Assembly: GCA_903813345.2 (NCBI GenBank) | Contig: CAIIXF020000003.1 | Location: 11,422,931-11,486,930 of the forward strand | Source of the DNA: Owenia fusiformis | Lineage: Eukaryota > Annelida > Polychaeta > Sabellida > Oweniidae | DNA: 64,000 bases | Reading direction: 5' to 3' | In this document: in pieces, positions 12,231 through 23,855 of the stretch | How positions within the stretch are numbered: the first letter of the stretch is position 1 | Layout of the letters: every line of letters starts with the position of its first letter | Made by a program: the position numbers and the translations under genes | The notes under the pieces: generated by a model | Seen by the model: the letters and a program-made list of their open reading frames with translations, nothing else | Databases searched by the model: none | Told to the model about the DNA's origin: nothing

Positions 12231-12490
12231 GTGCTAGCGGGCTACACAGGATTTTGTATTAGAGGGCTACACAGGGATTGGTGTTTCAGGGCAGCAAAGG
12301 ATTGGGTGCTAGTGGGCTACACAGGATTTTGTATTAGAGGGCTACACAGGGATTGGTGTTTCAGGGCAGCACAGGATTGGGTGCTAGCGGGCTACACAGG
12401 ATTTTGTATTAGAGGGCTACACAGGGATTGGTGTTTCAGGGCAGCACAGGATTGGGTGCTAGCGGGCTACACAGGATTTTGTATAAGATG
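12231..12490 (+). repeat. 75-bp higher-order repeat, about 3.5 copies
   Basis: The start GTGCTAGCGGGCTACACAGG recurs at 12231, 12306, 12381 and 12456, exactly 75 bp apart. Each unit is three 25-bp monomers. Copies are nearly identical, unlike the rest of the array, so this block expanded recently. Since 75 is a multiple of three, the block is open in one frame as a 25-residue repeat containing GYTGFCIRGLHRDWCFRAAQ. I see no promoter, splice site or homology that would make it a gene. Confidence 0.92.
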
Positions 12491-13307
12491 ACTACATCGG
12501 ATTTTGACAGTGACTGGTGTAAAAGGGAAACATAGGGGTTGGTGTGAGAGGGGAGCACAGGGATGGGTGTTAGAGGACAATACAGGATTGGATGTTAGCG
12601 GGCTACACAGAATTACTGTAAGAGGGCTACCTAGGATTCGGTGTCAGAGGGCTACACAGTGATTGGTGTTTCAGGGCAGCACAGGATTGGGTGTTAGCGA
12701 GCTACACATGATTTGGTGTTAGATGACTACATCGGATTTTGACAGTGTCTGGTGTAAACACAGGGATGGGTGTTAGAGAACATGACAGGATTGGATGTTA
12801 GCGGGCTACGTTATATAAAGCAACATACGATGTTAGATGGCTACACAGGGATCGGTGTTAAAAGACGGCACATTGTTGGTGTTAGAAGGTAGCACAGGGT
12901 TTGGTGCTTGAGGGTAACAGAGAATTGGTGTTAGAGTGCTGTCTAGGATTCGGTGTTTGAGGGCTACACAGGGATAGATGTTAAAAGGCAGCGCAAGGGT
13001 GTGTGTTATAAGGCAGCACAGGGTTAGGTGCTTGGGGGTAACACAGGTATTAATGTTAAGAGAAATGAATAGAGGTGAGCGTCAAGGGAATTTTGTTTTA
13101 GAGGGCTACAAATGGATTGGTTTAAATGAGCAGCACAGAGGTGGAGAGGACAAAACAGGATTGGGTGTTAGAAGGCAGCATAGGGGTGGGTTTTAGAGGA
13201 CAACACATCATAGGTGTTAAAGGGCAACACAGGGGTGGGTGTCAGAGGGCAGCATAGGGTTGGGTTTTAGAGGACAACACAGGATGCTAAAAGGCAACAC
13301 ATGGGTT

Positions 13308-13620
13308 GGATTTAGAGGACAACACGGGATCTAGGATTGGTGTTAGAGGGCAGCATAGGTGTTGCTTTTAGAGGACAACACAGGATTGGTGTTAAGGGGC
13401 AACACTGGGTTGGATTTAGAGGACAACACGGGATCTAGGATTGGTGTTAGAGGGCAGCATAGGTGTTGCTTTTAGAGGACAACACAGGATTGGTGTTAAG
13501 GGGCAACACTGGGTTGGATTTAGAGGACAACACGGGATCTAGGATTGGTGTTAGAGGGCAGCATATGTGTTACTTTTAGAGGACAACACAGGATTGGTGT
13601 TAAGGGGCAACACTGGGTTG
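13308..13620 (+). repeat. 104-bp higher-order repeat, three copies
   Basis: GGATTTAGAGGACAACACGG begins units at 13308, 13412 and 13516, exactly 104 bp apart. Each unit is about four monomers and contains the phrase GGGATCTAGGATTGG. Copies differ by only a few bases, marking a second, independent local expansion. Confidence 0.92.
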
Positions 13621-13759
13621 GTGTTAGAGAGTAGAACGGAGATGGGTGTTAGGGGACAATCCAGGATTTTTTTGTTTTAGAGGGCTACACAGAGATTGGT
13701 GATAGAGGGCAGTAGAGGATTGTGGGTGTTAGAGGGCCACACGGAGGTGTGTGGTTAGT

Positions 13760-14440
13760 TTGACCACTCAGGCGAGTTGCAAAATGCGACTAAGTGGTTG
13801 GCTTTATGAACTTATCTTATGATCGAGTGTTTGTAAGTGCATTTATTAACTCTCGAATGTTTTGATTCCCAACAAACGAATGAAACAAACAATATATTTG
13901 TGATTAATATACTTATGTTTATTTATATTGACCTCAATGAAAATCAATACTCATTAAGAGCCCTTTGTGTTTAATTTAAAGACTGTGTACTATAGTATGG
14001 TAAACAAAATATTTTAAAAGTGAGTGATGAATCTGGAATGTTTGTAATTAATATTGATGACATTTAATTAAGTGTTCATCATAATTCACAAGCCAGTTGC
14101 ATCGGCTAGTAGATGTTTTTCAGTGTAGCTTAGCGTTGTATTTTATTCATGTACGTACATCATGTATGATACTCTTAAGAGTTATACTCAGAAACAAATT
14201 ACTTTTAAGTGAAATATTACGACTAGGCATGAACCTACAGAGCTGGATAAAAATATTGTATCATTTGCAGAAGTGGTATGCTCAGAATTAAATGTTCCTT
14301 GATTGTAGTTAAATGTGACGTAATACGTGTCGTGTCAAGGACCATGTTACAAAATCGAAATGTATATGATTAAATTAACTATTTTTATTCTTGAGAAATG
14401 TATTTGGTATGTGCACTCATTATTACATGCCTGATGATAG
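13760..14440. other. intergenic, nothing recognised
   Basis: No coding or repeat structure recognised. Confidence 0.4.
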
Positions 14441-14880
14441 GTGCAAAATCTAGAAAGATTAGTTAAAAACTGTAGAAATGGGAGAGATAGTGTCACAACT
14501 TAGTGAACACGCTGTATGTCCTTTATTTTACCCCATTTAGAATACGGTTCAGTTTTCTTTGATGCGGCTCAAAAACACGAACTTTGAAATTGCACAGGCT
14601 TCACTATAAGACAGCCTTAATCGTTAGCGGCTGCATTTCCAAAGAAGACCCAAATTGACATTGTCCACTTGAATTTAGACAGGCAAGCTGAAATAGTGCT
14701 TAATAAAACCAGATGTGATTTCATTTTACGTTACCACAAGTTCCAGTATCAATACAATAATGTTATCCTTAATGTACGTGTGGCTTTCTATGTCGGACAA
14801 TCCAACACCTATTCTTTTCTTGGCCCCTATTACTTGATCTCAGGGAGCAACGAGCACTCAACCTTGCAGGGATAGCCAAT
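14440..14880 (+). pseudogene. probable LINE reverse-transcriptase 3' remnant
   Basis: On the plus strand the sequence reads, across broken frames, HLEYGSVFFDAAQKHEL and then a 68-codon frame at 14669-14875 (NLDRQAEIVLNKTRCDFILR...). LEYGSVVFD-like text is typical of the region after the catalytic core of CR1/jockey LINEs. The upstream text LVKNCRNGRDSV also fits that region. The copy is heavily decayed; an unrelated chance match cannot be ruled out. Confidence 0.4.
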
Positions 14881-14899
14881 GTTAACATTCACCATTATG

Positions 14900-16419
14900 A
14901 CAAACTGTATTTAAAGAAAAACTAGATACATCATTCTATGTTTGCTCTCCATATAAAATTGAAACTTACAAAAACTTTCTTTCTTCAATTTTAGATTTTG
15001 TTTAATTTTTATATATTTGACGTATGCGTAATATTGCATTTAATATGTTTAAACGAGTGTTAAACAGCCTGACATTACTTGATTATTATGTGCCTACTAA
15101 CTGTATTTTAAAGATTGTTTAAAAAGTATATGTGAAAATCGACATGGGCCACTAATGCCAATGGCCTTGGCCAATGGTCGGACATTGTATAATGATAATA
15201 TTAAGTAAAACATAATCTTGAAAAAACTAATAAAAAGGTGCATTCTGGGGCAATAGATTTTGTAAATGGACATAAATATGGACCTAAATATGTCCACCAT
15301 GGACATAAATATAAATAGATTGCTTCATAATTCATTGACTCCATCACAAAACATTCACTTTCTCAAGCGATTTATCATCATTATATCGGAATTGATTGTT
15401 AATTTTATAGATATTTGAGCATAGCATTGATTCATGGATACATGTAGTTTATTGTAATTTACAACTTTGGACTACGTTTATTCAAAAGGATCAAGTTAAT
15501 GTGAAATATCACATAGAATATTTGCTCACTTTACTTGACTTGTTTTTGAAGAAGCAAAATGGCGACAGTTCATCAACGTATGCCAGTTTTGGATTAACCT
15601 CGCCAACGTGAGAATGCTCCGATTCTGAATTCGCCACCATTTTGATAATGATTATTCCTGATCATCCAAAGAACTGCTTTAGATTTAAAAGCGGCAAGTC
15701 ACAGTTGAATGAATCTCCGTAAAATGAGGTTGAATTCTTCAAAATGTTGTTTTTATCAATTGAGGAACAACCTTCTCCATACAAATGTTTAAAAGTTAAT
15801 TATAAATGTACATTATTTATTGAAATATTGACGGCTTCCCATATAAATTATATGTGATTGTTTGCACCTAGCTAGATAATACAGTGTGTCCTAATAATGG
15901 GCTGGGCTGTTGATTTGGAAGGCATTAATTAGTCATTAAATAAACTGTAAACATGTTATGACAATCGTCTTTGATGCGTATAAAATCAACCCATTTTTCA
16001 TACAATCAATGTAAGATATAATGTTGCCACTCTCTATAATATTGTCCTTTTCAATCACCATTGATATCTAGTTTGGAAGACGTGACATATGCGTTGTTTA
16101 TATTCCCCGCTAGAAATGGGGTTTGATATCATTCTAGATGTGCACGCATAGTATTTAATTGTAACCACGTAGTACTCCTAAGTTAGACGGCGTAGTAATT
16201 GGTACTATCTAGTAATAATTCATAACAAGCTTTGATTTAAGAACATTGATAAATTCTGTTCATCCTTCTCCCCATGACTCCGCCACTGCCTGACCAATAG
16301 TAGTCACCATTCGTCAAACGATGACATATAGCGTATATATTGTTTTTCGATGATCATAAATTCATTTGATGAAACCATTATCATATATTCTTCCTGATTT
16401 AATTTATGCTGGCCAGTGA
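14900..16419. other. intergenic, nothing recognised
   Basis: AT-rich sequence with no supported gene. A short GGACATAAATATGGACCTAA / TCCACCATGGACATAAATAT tandem lies at about 15268-15312. Confidence 0.4.
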
Positions 16420-16429
16420 AGCCTGACTG

Positions 16430-16502
16430 TAAAACATATATATGTAGATTAGCATAATTTGAATAATCACTCGGACAAGTGCTGTTTACAAAATAAAGCA
16501 CC
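16430..16502 (+). promoter_or_regulatory. presumed core promoter and 5' leader of vWA copy 1
   Basis: A TATA-like CATATATATG (about 16434-16443) lies some 60-70 bp before the start codon. This leader can be aligned with that of copy 2 (33940-34013): both have AATAATTCAAGTAACCACTCGG-like text (here GAATAATCACTCGGACAAG) and end in an A-rich stretch before ATG. The shared spacing suggests a conserved promoter. The transcription start is inferred. Confidence 0.4.
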
Positions 16503-19500
16503 ATGACAATTCTTAGGGTTTTAATAAGTTTGGGAATTCTTGGAACTATTTCTTATGCTCAGCAATGTGACACAAGCAGAGCTGTAAAATGTGAGTAGTA
16601 ATTTATGAACTAGTAAAATTTATTTATATTTTAGATTATTATGTAGCACAAACGCTAAACGGGAAAATCAAAATTGAATTTTAGTGTGATTGGCGCTGCA
16701 TAATGACCAATTGGGAAATGTGCAATATTTGTATAGAAATAATATTTCAATTCGACTTGGCTTTTTTCTTTGGTCTTGTCTCTTTAAACTGCATATTGTT
16801 GATAAGTAAACAACGGCAAATATCAATAGTTTAGAACAACATCAATAATGACATATAAAGCTATTATCCTCTTGCGTATCACTCACCAGAATGTCAATGA
16901 GTAAAAATTATAGTTTTTCATTTCTTTCATAACAATATTGGCTCAATCGAAGGATATCGAAGGAAGGATTCGTGATCATTTGATAATTTCCTTGATGTTC
17001 TACTTCTTAACAACACATGTTGATTATTTAAAAATTTCCACTGTACGTATGATTTTACCATATCATGCACGTATTCCTTTTGAAATTTTATTGGTAAAAT
17101 TTCTTATTTTTGCATTTTTCCGTTTTACAGGCGTGTCTATAGGATACGGTATTTTCGTGCAATTATAGAAATACTTCAATTTAAAAAAAAACGCTTTCAA
17201 TAACTGATCAGCCTCATATAATTATCATGAACTATTTCGTTGATGAAAGACAAGATTTGATGAGAAAATAGTCCTTATAGAGCAAACTAGGGTGATATAA
17301 ATGACCACCTTTGAACTAAGGTTCCGATACACCATTGGAAAGCTGAAATCGTCAGCTTTAAGAATCTGAACTCCATTTGAATTTTGAGTGAATGCAAAAT
17401 TAGATATTAACCCTTTCATTTCATTTCACCCATTTCAGTTTGAACCCATATAGGCTGAGATAGGGGACATTAAGTGAAGTGACCCCATAATGCTACAAAA
17501 TGCGTCAACATTTTTGTTATCAGTAGAAATGAGATTTGATATTTGAAAATGATATGTATTTGATGTGTAATTTGGGTATTTAGAAATGTACAATACAAAT
17601 TACTCATCTTCTCCTGAGTATATTAAGATTGCAGCAAGCGTGCATTGACTTAAGGTGAGAATATGCACCTTTGAATTAACATGGGGTACTATCAATAAAC
17701 AATATCCCATTTTGTTTCACAGTGTAGAATTCCATCTCAAACATGCATACTGTCTAATATGGAGTAATTCCAATCAATAGTTTCCTAGACATAACAGTCC
17801 ATAAAAGGCATTCTGGAACAATAAATTTTCACATACAACCACCCTCCCACCCTCATATAATCTAAGGAGAGAAGCAAAGTCGCACAACTGATCATGAAGA
17901 GTGACGCAAATATATCCTAAATAAAGTACATTCTCCTGTCAATGAAAAATTATGATGTAAAAAAGAAACTTGACATCGTTTTCATTGATATTTGGGTGGT
18001 TATTTCAACGAGAACATGTAATCCTAACAACAAAGTGTAAACATCATAATCATATACTGTTGTGTTGCCGAGTTGATTTCTTAAGTTCTTAGGTGATGAA
18101 AGGATTAAAATCTAATTTGCATTCAGCCAAAATTCGAATGGAGGTTTGATTCTTAAAGCTGACACCCTCAGCTTTCCAACGGTGTATTGGAACCTTAGTG
18201 CAGAGAAGTTATTTAAAAATCACTAAGGAGAGTACTTCGAGGCTCTATTTTGCTCAAGTATTATATCGGGTGGGCATAAAAATGAGCAGTACGTTGATGC
18301 AACATTGCTCCATTGTTCTTTGTTTAAACCCTTTCAAACCTATGGCATGGTGTGTTAAAATTGGTCAAAATGAAAAATAGCCTCAAAAACGCACGTTCCG
18401 GTGACCCACATTGCATCACCTCTCAGGTTCCATGCTACCCTTTGCATTCGTTTGACTTCACTTCTTAAAAGAGAGCTTCGTCGTTTAACTAGACTCTGCA
18501 CGCAGGGTAGTTCCATGCGTAGAGAGCGCGCTACACCCGTCTGGTACGCGTTGAATCAATTGCTCTCTGGTTCTAAAGTATATGTGAATGTAGAAATGAG
18601 CATTTTTGCTATAATTTGAAATTGACAAGGAATTGATTGAAATATGTTTCAATGAAAATGGTTGGAGACTGTATTTTATTGCATTGCGTAATATTTTGAT
18701 GACGTCCCCCCCCCCTCCAAAAAGAACACCAAGCCCTGCAGTGCTCATTACATGCTCACTTACTCACGTCGAGAGCTGCCATGTTAGGTTTTGAAAGTAT
18801 AGCTCTCCATCGTGAGGATCTCCCAGCTGAAGAATTGTGACATCTAAATTTGATCAGCGCCAGTCAGCGGCTTGCTGTTTGTCTCAAACTGTAGCCTACA
18901 TATGGGCTCATATGTGTCTACTTTCCCCTTGCATGTAGGATCGCGGATGTGCTTCTATGGCGATCAGGAGTTCTAATCGTTTTTTGTTCGATACCCATTT
19001 CCAATATGGCGGTTAAACGGAAATACTATCGACGCATGCGCAACTTGGGAAACGTCAAGCCGCCATATTGAATATACCTGGCCAAAACTTTTGACACGAC
19101 CAATAAAATGAAGTCCTGATCGATACATAGGGCAGTGAGACGTTCTATAGTTGAGCTGAATGAAAGATGGCGATGTAGGATACATTTTCAGTTATATAAT
19201 GTGCAACATGAGTCAGCTGAATTCCCTGAAATTTTCTTTGAAGTCAGGATTCTTAAGCTGTTGATTCTAGCGATAGAGAGCTATACTTTCAAAATCTAAG
19301 TAGCTCTCGACGGGAGTAAATGCTCACGTGTTTTCAAGCGCACCTACACTCACATAATTCTTTTGAAAGATACCACGGTTTAGTGCACTACAGAGGGATT
19401 AACCCCAGAGTTCAAAGATGACCTACATACTAAACCTGTATGGAGATGACCTACAATACCTCTCTGATTGGTCAAAATCGACAAACAAACGAAATATGGC

Positions 19501-22500
19501 TCGAATAATATATGTTTATTTCTGGCGTATCAACAAATACCATACCTTCTTATTTCATATAAAGATAGAGAAAGGTGTACGGAATATGCCTACATGAATT
19601 AAAACATCAGATCGGAGTGTAGTATTTGAAAACTAGCAGGTGAAAATTCGAACAAATGAACGTGGTAAGCAAGATACGTATTTATGTCTGTTCTCTCAAC
19701 AGCTCTTGGGCTTTCCCTTCTCTTGGTGCACTTTTAACGAGCAGACGCGGTTGGCACACGTGAGCAGCCGATAAGGTTGCCACAGCGTAATAAGCGGTTT
19801 AAGTACGCTCGGATGAACTGCTTTTGTTGACATGTAATTTGCAACCCATGGGCTCATTGTTCTTTTTCACGATACATAGGGGGAAAACTTATTAGATATT
19901 ATGCAATATGCTTGTGCCGCGGGCAGTTCAAAATCGCAGTCTAAATACATTTGAGAATGCGCGCAAAATCGTTTATGGAGACAGTACATTCTTGTAAGAG
20001 TCTGTCGACTGGTAGAATTCCTAAGGGGATTCAGGATTCATACAGTCCCTGTCAAAAGCTTGTGCGCACCATCGACTTGTACTGAGAAGATGGAGGATTC
20101 TTTTATTTTGGAAATTCTTCTATATTTCTATACAATAATAATTTTAAATAAATGACCATTTTGGCAATCAAACTGATGACTTCACTACTATATCATCAAT
20201 TGCTCATATTGTTTAATCAAAACATATTTCATATTTTAGTATGTGCTGATATCGTCTTTGCCTTTGATACATCATGCAGTGTCTCAGATGAAACAAAGGA
20301 TGGTGTTAAGACTTTCCTTGATGATTTCGTTGGCTTGTTCGACTCGGTTGGCAAACCAAACCTTCCAGCGGGAGATAGGGATCCCACCTTCACTCAGTTC
20401 GGGATGTTAGCTTATGACTTAGGGGCACGTAAAATATTTGGTTTTGGTGATCAACCATCAAAGGATGCTGTCCAGGGAGCCATTGATGAGTTCGACCACG
20501 CCGCCGCTGATTGTAAAACAACCACACAAGATGCTCTAATTATGGCCAGGGAGGAATTCTTTACGTCAGGTACCCAAGATGATCGTACACCTAATATCCT
20601 TGTGCTTCTAACAGACGGACGAACGCAGCCGCAGAAATTTATTGATGATACGGAACTCGAATTGGAAAAATTCAATATGATGAATAACACGTATCTGTTT
20701 GTGGTTGTTTTGCCTAATAAGAACGATAAAACGGAATTTGCCGATACATTGGAGCAACTTGAGATGTTGGCGCCCTCAAATAATCGATTTAGCTATCTTG
20801 AGGCTGAAAGTACTGACGCGTTGGCTGCCGATGTTCGGGAAAGAATAGCTGGATTCGACCCATGTCCACAATGTGTAGGTATGTATACAGACTTAATATA
20901 ACCGACGTTAATTTCTTTTCATGTGGAGTAATAAGCTGTGAGTACACCATTGAATAATGTGGCATTGTGTCTGTGACATTTCATATCAAATGTTGAACAT
21001 TTACACGGTGATGAATCACTGTGCAACAACCGTTTTGTAATATAGGAATATCCTATGGTTTGGAAAAAATATCATTTATATCCATGAGTGGTTATTGATA
21101 TCTTCATGAGTGAGCGCAGCGAATGAGTGAAGATATTTGTATCCATGAGTGGATATAATTGATATTTTTGAAAATCCATAGGATTGTCCGTTTATCCCAT
21201 GGGAAATCATCATCAGCGAAAAAAGTTGAAAAATATAATTTGAGAAAAAATTTGAAAAAATTATTGAAAAAATTGTGAAAAAAATTTTTTGAAAAAAATC
21301 GAAACCATCGAATATCACTTTTCAAACCATCGAATATCACTTTTTAAGACGTGATATTCGATAGTTTAAAAGTGATATTCGATGGTTTGTGAATTTTTTG
21401 CTAAAATATGATATCTTGATCCACATATCAAATATATCTTCATGTGATATTCGATCTATATCCTTGCAACCATGGGATAATATGTTTTATCCTACACTTA
21501 GTGTACTAAATGTATAATAACATGAAAAAATAAATTTGATATTTATTGGCAAAATGAATATCCGGAGGATATCGTAACGATATACTCCGGAAAACCCAAT
21601 ATGCGGAGGATATTGTGACGATATACTCCGCTTGTTGATTTCCCGCCAAATTGACTCTATTTGGCATGGAATTAATTTTACAATGATATTATACATTCAG
21701 TACACTCCTTGTAAGTGTAGGATAATAAGAACATCCTATGATTTTTTTCAGAATATCATTTTAATCTACTTGGTGATATTGATATATGCACTCGTTCGCT
21801 TCGCTCTCTCGTGCAGATATCAATATCACCTCGTAGATAAAAATGATATTCCTCAAAATCATAGGATATCCTATAAATATCTGTTTATTTTCTGTTCGAA
21901 ATCTTATTTTGATATACGAACTGCAGACCATTTATTTGATCTTAAAATTAGGTGATGATCCATGCCCGGACACACCCCTTGACATCCTTCTTGTCCTTGA
22001 CCATTCCAATAGTATCGGATATGATGATTTGAGAGAACTCCGTCGAGCGATGGTTGAACTTGTCGAGACATTTGTGGGTGTAGGCGATCTTGTGAAGTTC
22101 GCACTTATGACATATAACAGAAAGGTCGAAACGCTGTTGTATTTCAACAGCACAGAAAGCAACTCATTAGACGGAACGTTAAAGGTGTTGGAAGAAATGT
22201 CCCTAAAACAAGGTAAAGATACACGCACAGACCTCACACTAGAGCTTGCAAATGGTAAAATATTCACCAAGGCCTATGGAGATCGTCCAGAAGCTGCAAA
22301 TGTCTTGGTCCTTGCAACCGATGGCCGGACAATGAAGAAGAAATTCCAAAAGAACACACTGAGAGCTGCGGCTGCTCTTAAAGCTCGTGAACCGCATAAG
22401 AGTGTCAACATATTCCTATTAGGTCTACCAGCACGTAGGAAGAAGAACATTGACGTACAGATTAAAGAATGGAACGAAATTCCCTCTGCACCACTTGAAG

Positions 22501-22646
22501 AGCATTTCAAAGAATTCAAACAATTTTCTGACATTATACCATATATAGCTCAATTACAAGGGCAGATTTGCGATGATCAACAAGTCTTTGAAATGGCATA
22601 TTCCGAATTTGTTGCACAAAATCCAATAATGGAAAACGGTGAATAG
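16503..22646 (+). CDS. secreted protein with two vWA domains, copy 1
   Basis: Exons are 16503-16590, 20240-20878 and 21952-22646, with GT-AG borders and both introns in phase 1; the product is 473 residues. Exon 1 is a signal peptide (MTILRVLISLGILGTISYAQ). Exon 2 is vWA domain 1 with a full MIDAS: FAFDTSCSVS, then CKTTTQDAL, then LLTDGRTQ. Exon 3 is vWA domain 2: LVLDHSNSIG, then DTRTDLTLELA, then LATDGRT. Cysteines flank each domain (LCADI, DPCPQC, DDPCP, QICDD), and NNTY and NSTE are N-glycosylation sequons. vWA domains bind protein ligands through a metal ion, so an extracellular adhesion or binding role is inferred; the ligand is unknown. The first intron (3.6 kb) and second intron (1.1 kb) are packed with hairpin elements. 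Exon 2 is nearly the same as that of copy 2. Confidence 0.88.
17260..18235. mobile_element. inverted-repeat element in intron 1 of vWA copy 1
   Basis: The segment 17305-17425 (AAGGTTCCGATACACCATTGG ... TTTGAGTGAATGCAAAATTA) recurs in inverse orientation at about 18090-18205 (TCCAACGGTGTATTGGAACC). Weaker similarity continues outward to about 17260 and 18235. No transposase frame was recognised in the 0.7 kb between. This is probably a foldback-type or non-autonomous DNA element. Confidence 0.7.
18400..18512 (-). repeat. interspersed repeat (ACCCTGCGTGCAGAGTCT family)
   Basis: Read on the minus strand it begins CTACCCTGCGTGCAGAGTCT and includes TTTTAAGAAGTGAAGTCAAA. The same string order occurs on the plus strand at 28728-28825, and the first part again at 30832-30870. 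Confidence 0.65.
18745..19335. mobile_element. TIR element in intron 1 of vWA copy 1
   Basis: Left-arm text CTCACGTCGAGAGCTGCCAT ... TTTGAAAGTATAGCTCTCCA (about 18762-18812) matches the inverse of 19250-19330 (GATAGAGAGCTATACTTTCA ... AGCTCTCGACGGGAG). Arms are about 85 bp with several mismatches. The interior has no transposase. Confidence 0.7.
19395..19500 (+). repeat. interspersed repeat, paired with 27370-27510
   Basis: Blocks AACCCCAGAGTTCAAAGATG, CCTGTATGGAGATGAC and CTGATTGGTCAAAA recur in the same order at 27375 (AACCCCAGGGTTCAAAGATG, TCTGTATTGAGATGAC). Family unknown. Confidence 0.55.
21049..21186. mobile_element. hairpin element A in intron 2 of vWA copy 1
   Basis: Arms TCCTATGGTTTGGAAAAAAT ... 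ATATCCATGAGTGG pair with ATATCCATGAGTGG-containing and AAAATCCATAGGA sequence on the right. The turn of the hairpin is GC-rich: GAGTGAGCGCAGCGAATGAG. Confidence 0.7.
21260..21478 (-). repeat. repeat element B, inverse copy of 47485-47690
   Basis: Read on the minus strand: GGATATAGATCGAATATCAC, then GATATCATATT, then several tandem and inverted CATCGAATATCACTTTT units. The same order occurs on the plus strand at 47485-47690. The CATCGAATATCACTTTT / AAAAGTGATATTCGATGG units form internal hairpins. Confidence 0.75.
21487..21725. mobile_element. TIR element C in intron 2 of vWA copy 1
   Basis: TTATCCTACACTTAGTGTAC (from about 21487) is matched by the inverse of GTACACTCCTTGTAAGTGTAG (to about 21721). 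Inside, two related blocks, TCCGGAGGATATCGTAACGA and GCGGAGGATATTGTGACGAT, lie 60 bp apart. It starts and ends within a few bases of its neighbours. Confidence 0.7.
21733..21869. mobile_element. hairpin element D in intron 2 of vWA copy 1
   Basis: Arms ATCCTATGATTTTTTTCAGA / CTCAAAATCATAGGAT, then GGTGATATTGATAT / ATATCAATATCACC, close on the GC-rich turn GCACTCGTTCGCTTCGCTCT. It ends about 80 bp before the exon 3 acceptor. Confidence 0.75.
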
Positions 22647-22883
22647 ATTCTGAAGCACAAGGAAGAAATGCTGATATTTATTTTCATGAATTACTACATA
22701 TTATGTCATTCGGGAGGTGTTATTCAAACAAATTCAAACAATATAGGAAAATCGACTCTTACATCGTGCATTTAGATTGAAACATTTTGAAGCTGACAAC
22801 ATTGTATGAGTCTCATCGTGCCCCCATTATTCCCGCGAGCGAGAACATCAACTATAAACGATTGCAGAGTTAAAGTAGATCGG

Positions 22884-23135
22884 AATAAAATTGTTCAAAA
22901 CTGAAAGAGATGTTCGTATTCACGTCTAAGAATCATTTTTTCTCAAACGTAAATATTTAAAGATTTTGATTTCTCTTGGTTACCAAATTAATACATTATG
23001 TAGCTGGAGATGATGAGCTAAGACTTATAAAAAAGGGGACCAATCCAGTGCAGCGACTATATTGTCACAATAGTCAAAACTTGAGGTTGAGTCGTAACAT
23101 TTACAAGCTGTTGCGAATTCATTGTACAAAATAAA
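22884..23135 (+). terminator. candidate polyA signals of vWA copy 1
   Basis: AATAAA occurs at 22884-22889 and again at 23130-23135, 240 and 490 bp after the stop codon. Which one is used cannot be told from sequence. Confidence 0.3.
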
Positions 23136-23314
23136 GTCGATTTTTCTCAAAACATACCAAATTGTCCTGTTAGATGTTTTCAGATAGCGTTCATGTTCAA
23201 GAAATTGGTATCATACGAAATATAAATACCAATAACTTTCATTTGAAAAGGTATATAAAATCAAATTTTTACTTGACTAAGTCGTGACTGTTTAGCAATA
23301 TTATACGAATATTT

Positions 23315-23430
23315 AATTCTTTTAAGGTGAATACCTGTGCATCTTTCACAAGTGATATTCCACGAAACCCAAAGGGCTAGTGGAATATCATCCTGTGTAA
23401 GTGTCACAGGTATTCACCGAAAATTGAATT
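23315..23430. repeat. hairpin element
   Basis: GGTGAATACCTGTG (23326-23339) and CACAGGTATTCACC (23405-23418) are perfectly complementary. Inner pairs TGATATTCCAC / GTGGAATATCA continue the stem to the turn around GAAACCCAAAGGGCT. Confidence 0.75.
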
Positions 23431-23823
23431 AGATATTTGTTTCATTATTCACTGTTATATTCCTCACTCATATTAATGGAATAACAAACTATTGATGTTT
23501 AATTAATCATAAATGTACTCCCGGGTAATATATAAAATTGAAATTACACTGGATTAATTCCTGACTGACAGAAGAAGTGAGTAGCTCCCATAATACTATC
23601 ATATACTTTCGTATTCGGGGATTCCCCTTAGCCATCACATATGGTCATACAAGCCTTATATGGATCTATCACATGATATTCAAAATGTCGGACAACGGTC
23701 AGTTGGATTTCTATATGGCCATGTAAGCCTTATATGGATCTAATACATGGGTACCACGTGATCGAATATGTAGGCTGAACTTTGGGAGATCTCCCCCTGC
23801 CTGACTGGTGAATAGCATTTGAT

Positions 23824-23855
23824 ATTCAACGGAAGTCACGTGACTTCCGTTGAAT
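23824..23855. repeat. perfect 32-bp palindrome centred on CACGTG
   Basis: The half ATTCAACGGAAGTCAC is followed directly by its complement GTGACTTCCGTTGAAT, with no loop. The centre is an E-box type CACGTG. It lies next to an imperfect direct repeat (GTGAGGAGTAAGACAGTGAT at about 23863 and GTGAGGAATAAGGCAGTGAT at about 23984). Confidence 0.85.

Larger units (their letters stand above)
11075..13757. repeat. 2.7-kb minisatellite, basic unit about 25-27 bp
   Basis: The unit approximates GGTGTTAGAGGGCTACACAGG plus GATT and is repeated about a hundred times with substitutions and small indels. Frequent variants are GGCAGCACAGG, GGCAACACAGG and GGACAACACAGG. The strand is strongly asymmetric, rich in G and poor in C. 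Two blocks inside are organised as higher-order repeats. Plus-strand open frames (12231-12491, 12978-13196) are by-products of the repeat. Confidence 0.92.

Noticed and set aside
11075-13757. CRISPR-like array
   Set aside because: Units are contiguous with no unique spacers and the DNA is animal; this is a minisatellite.
18973-19185. 70-codon minus-strand frame
   Set aside because: Lies inside a TIR element in an intron; no family or splice support.
20451-20690. Antisense open frames across vWA exons (also 22274-22534, 35166-35441, 36009-36470, 42105-42515, 46809-47135, 52114-52452)
   Set aside because: They recur at the same place opposite each paralogue because the sense codon use is conserved; they are shadows.
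21076-21340. Phe-rich minus-strand frames
   Set aside because: Produced by A-runs and hairpin elements A and B; not coding.
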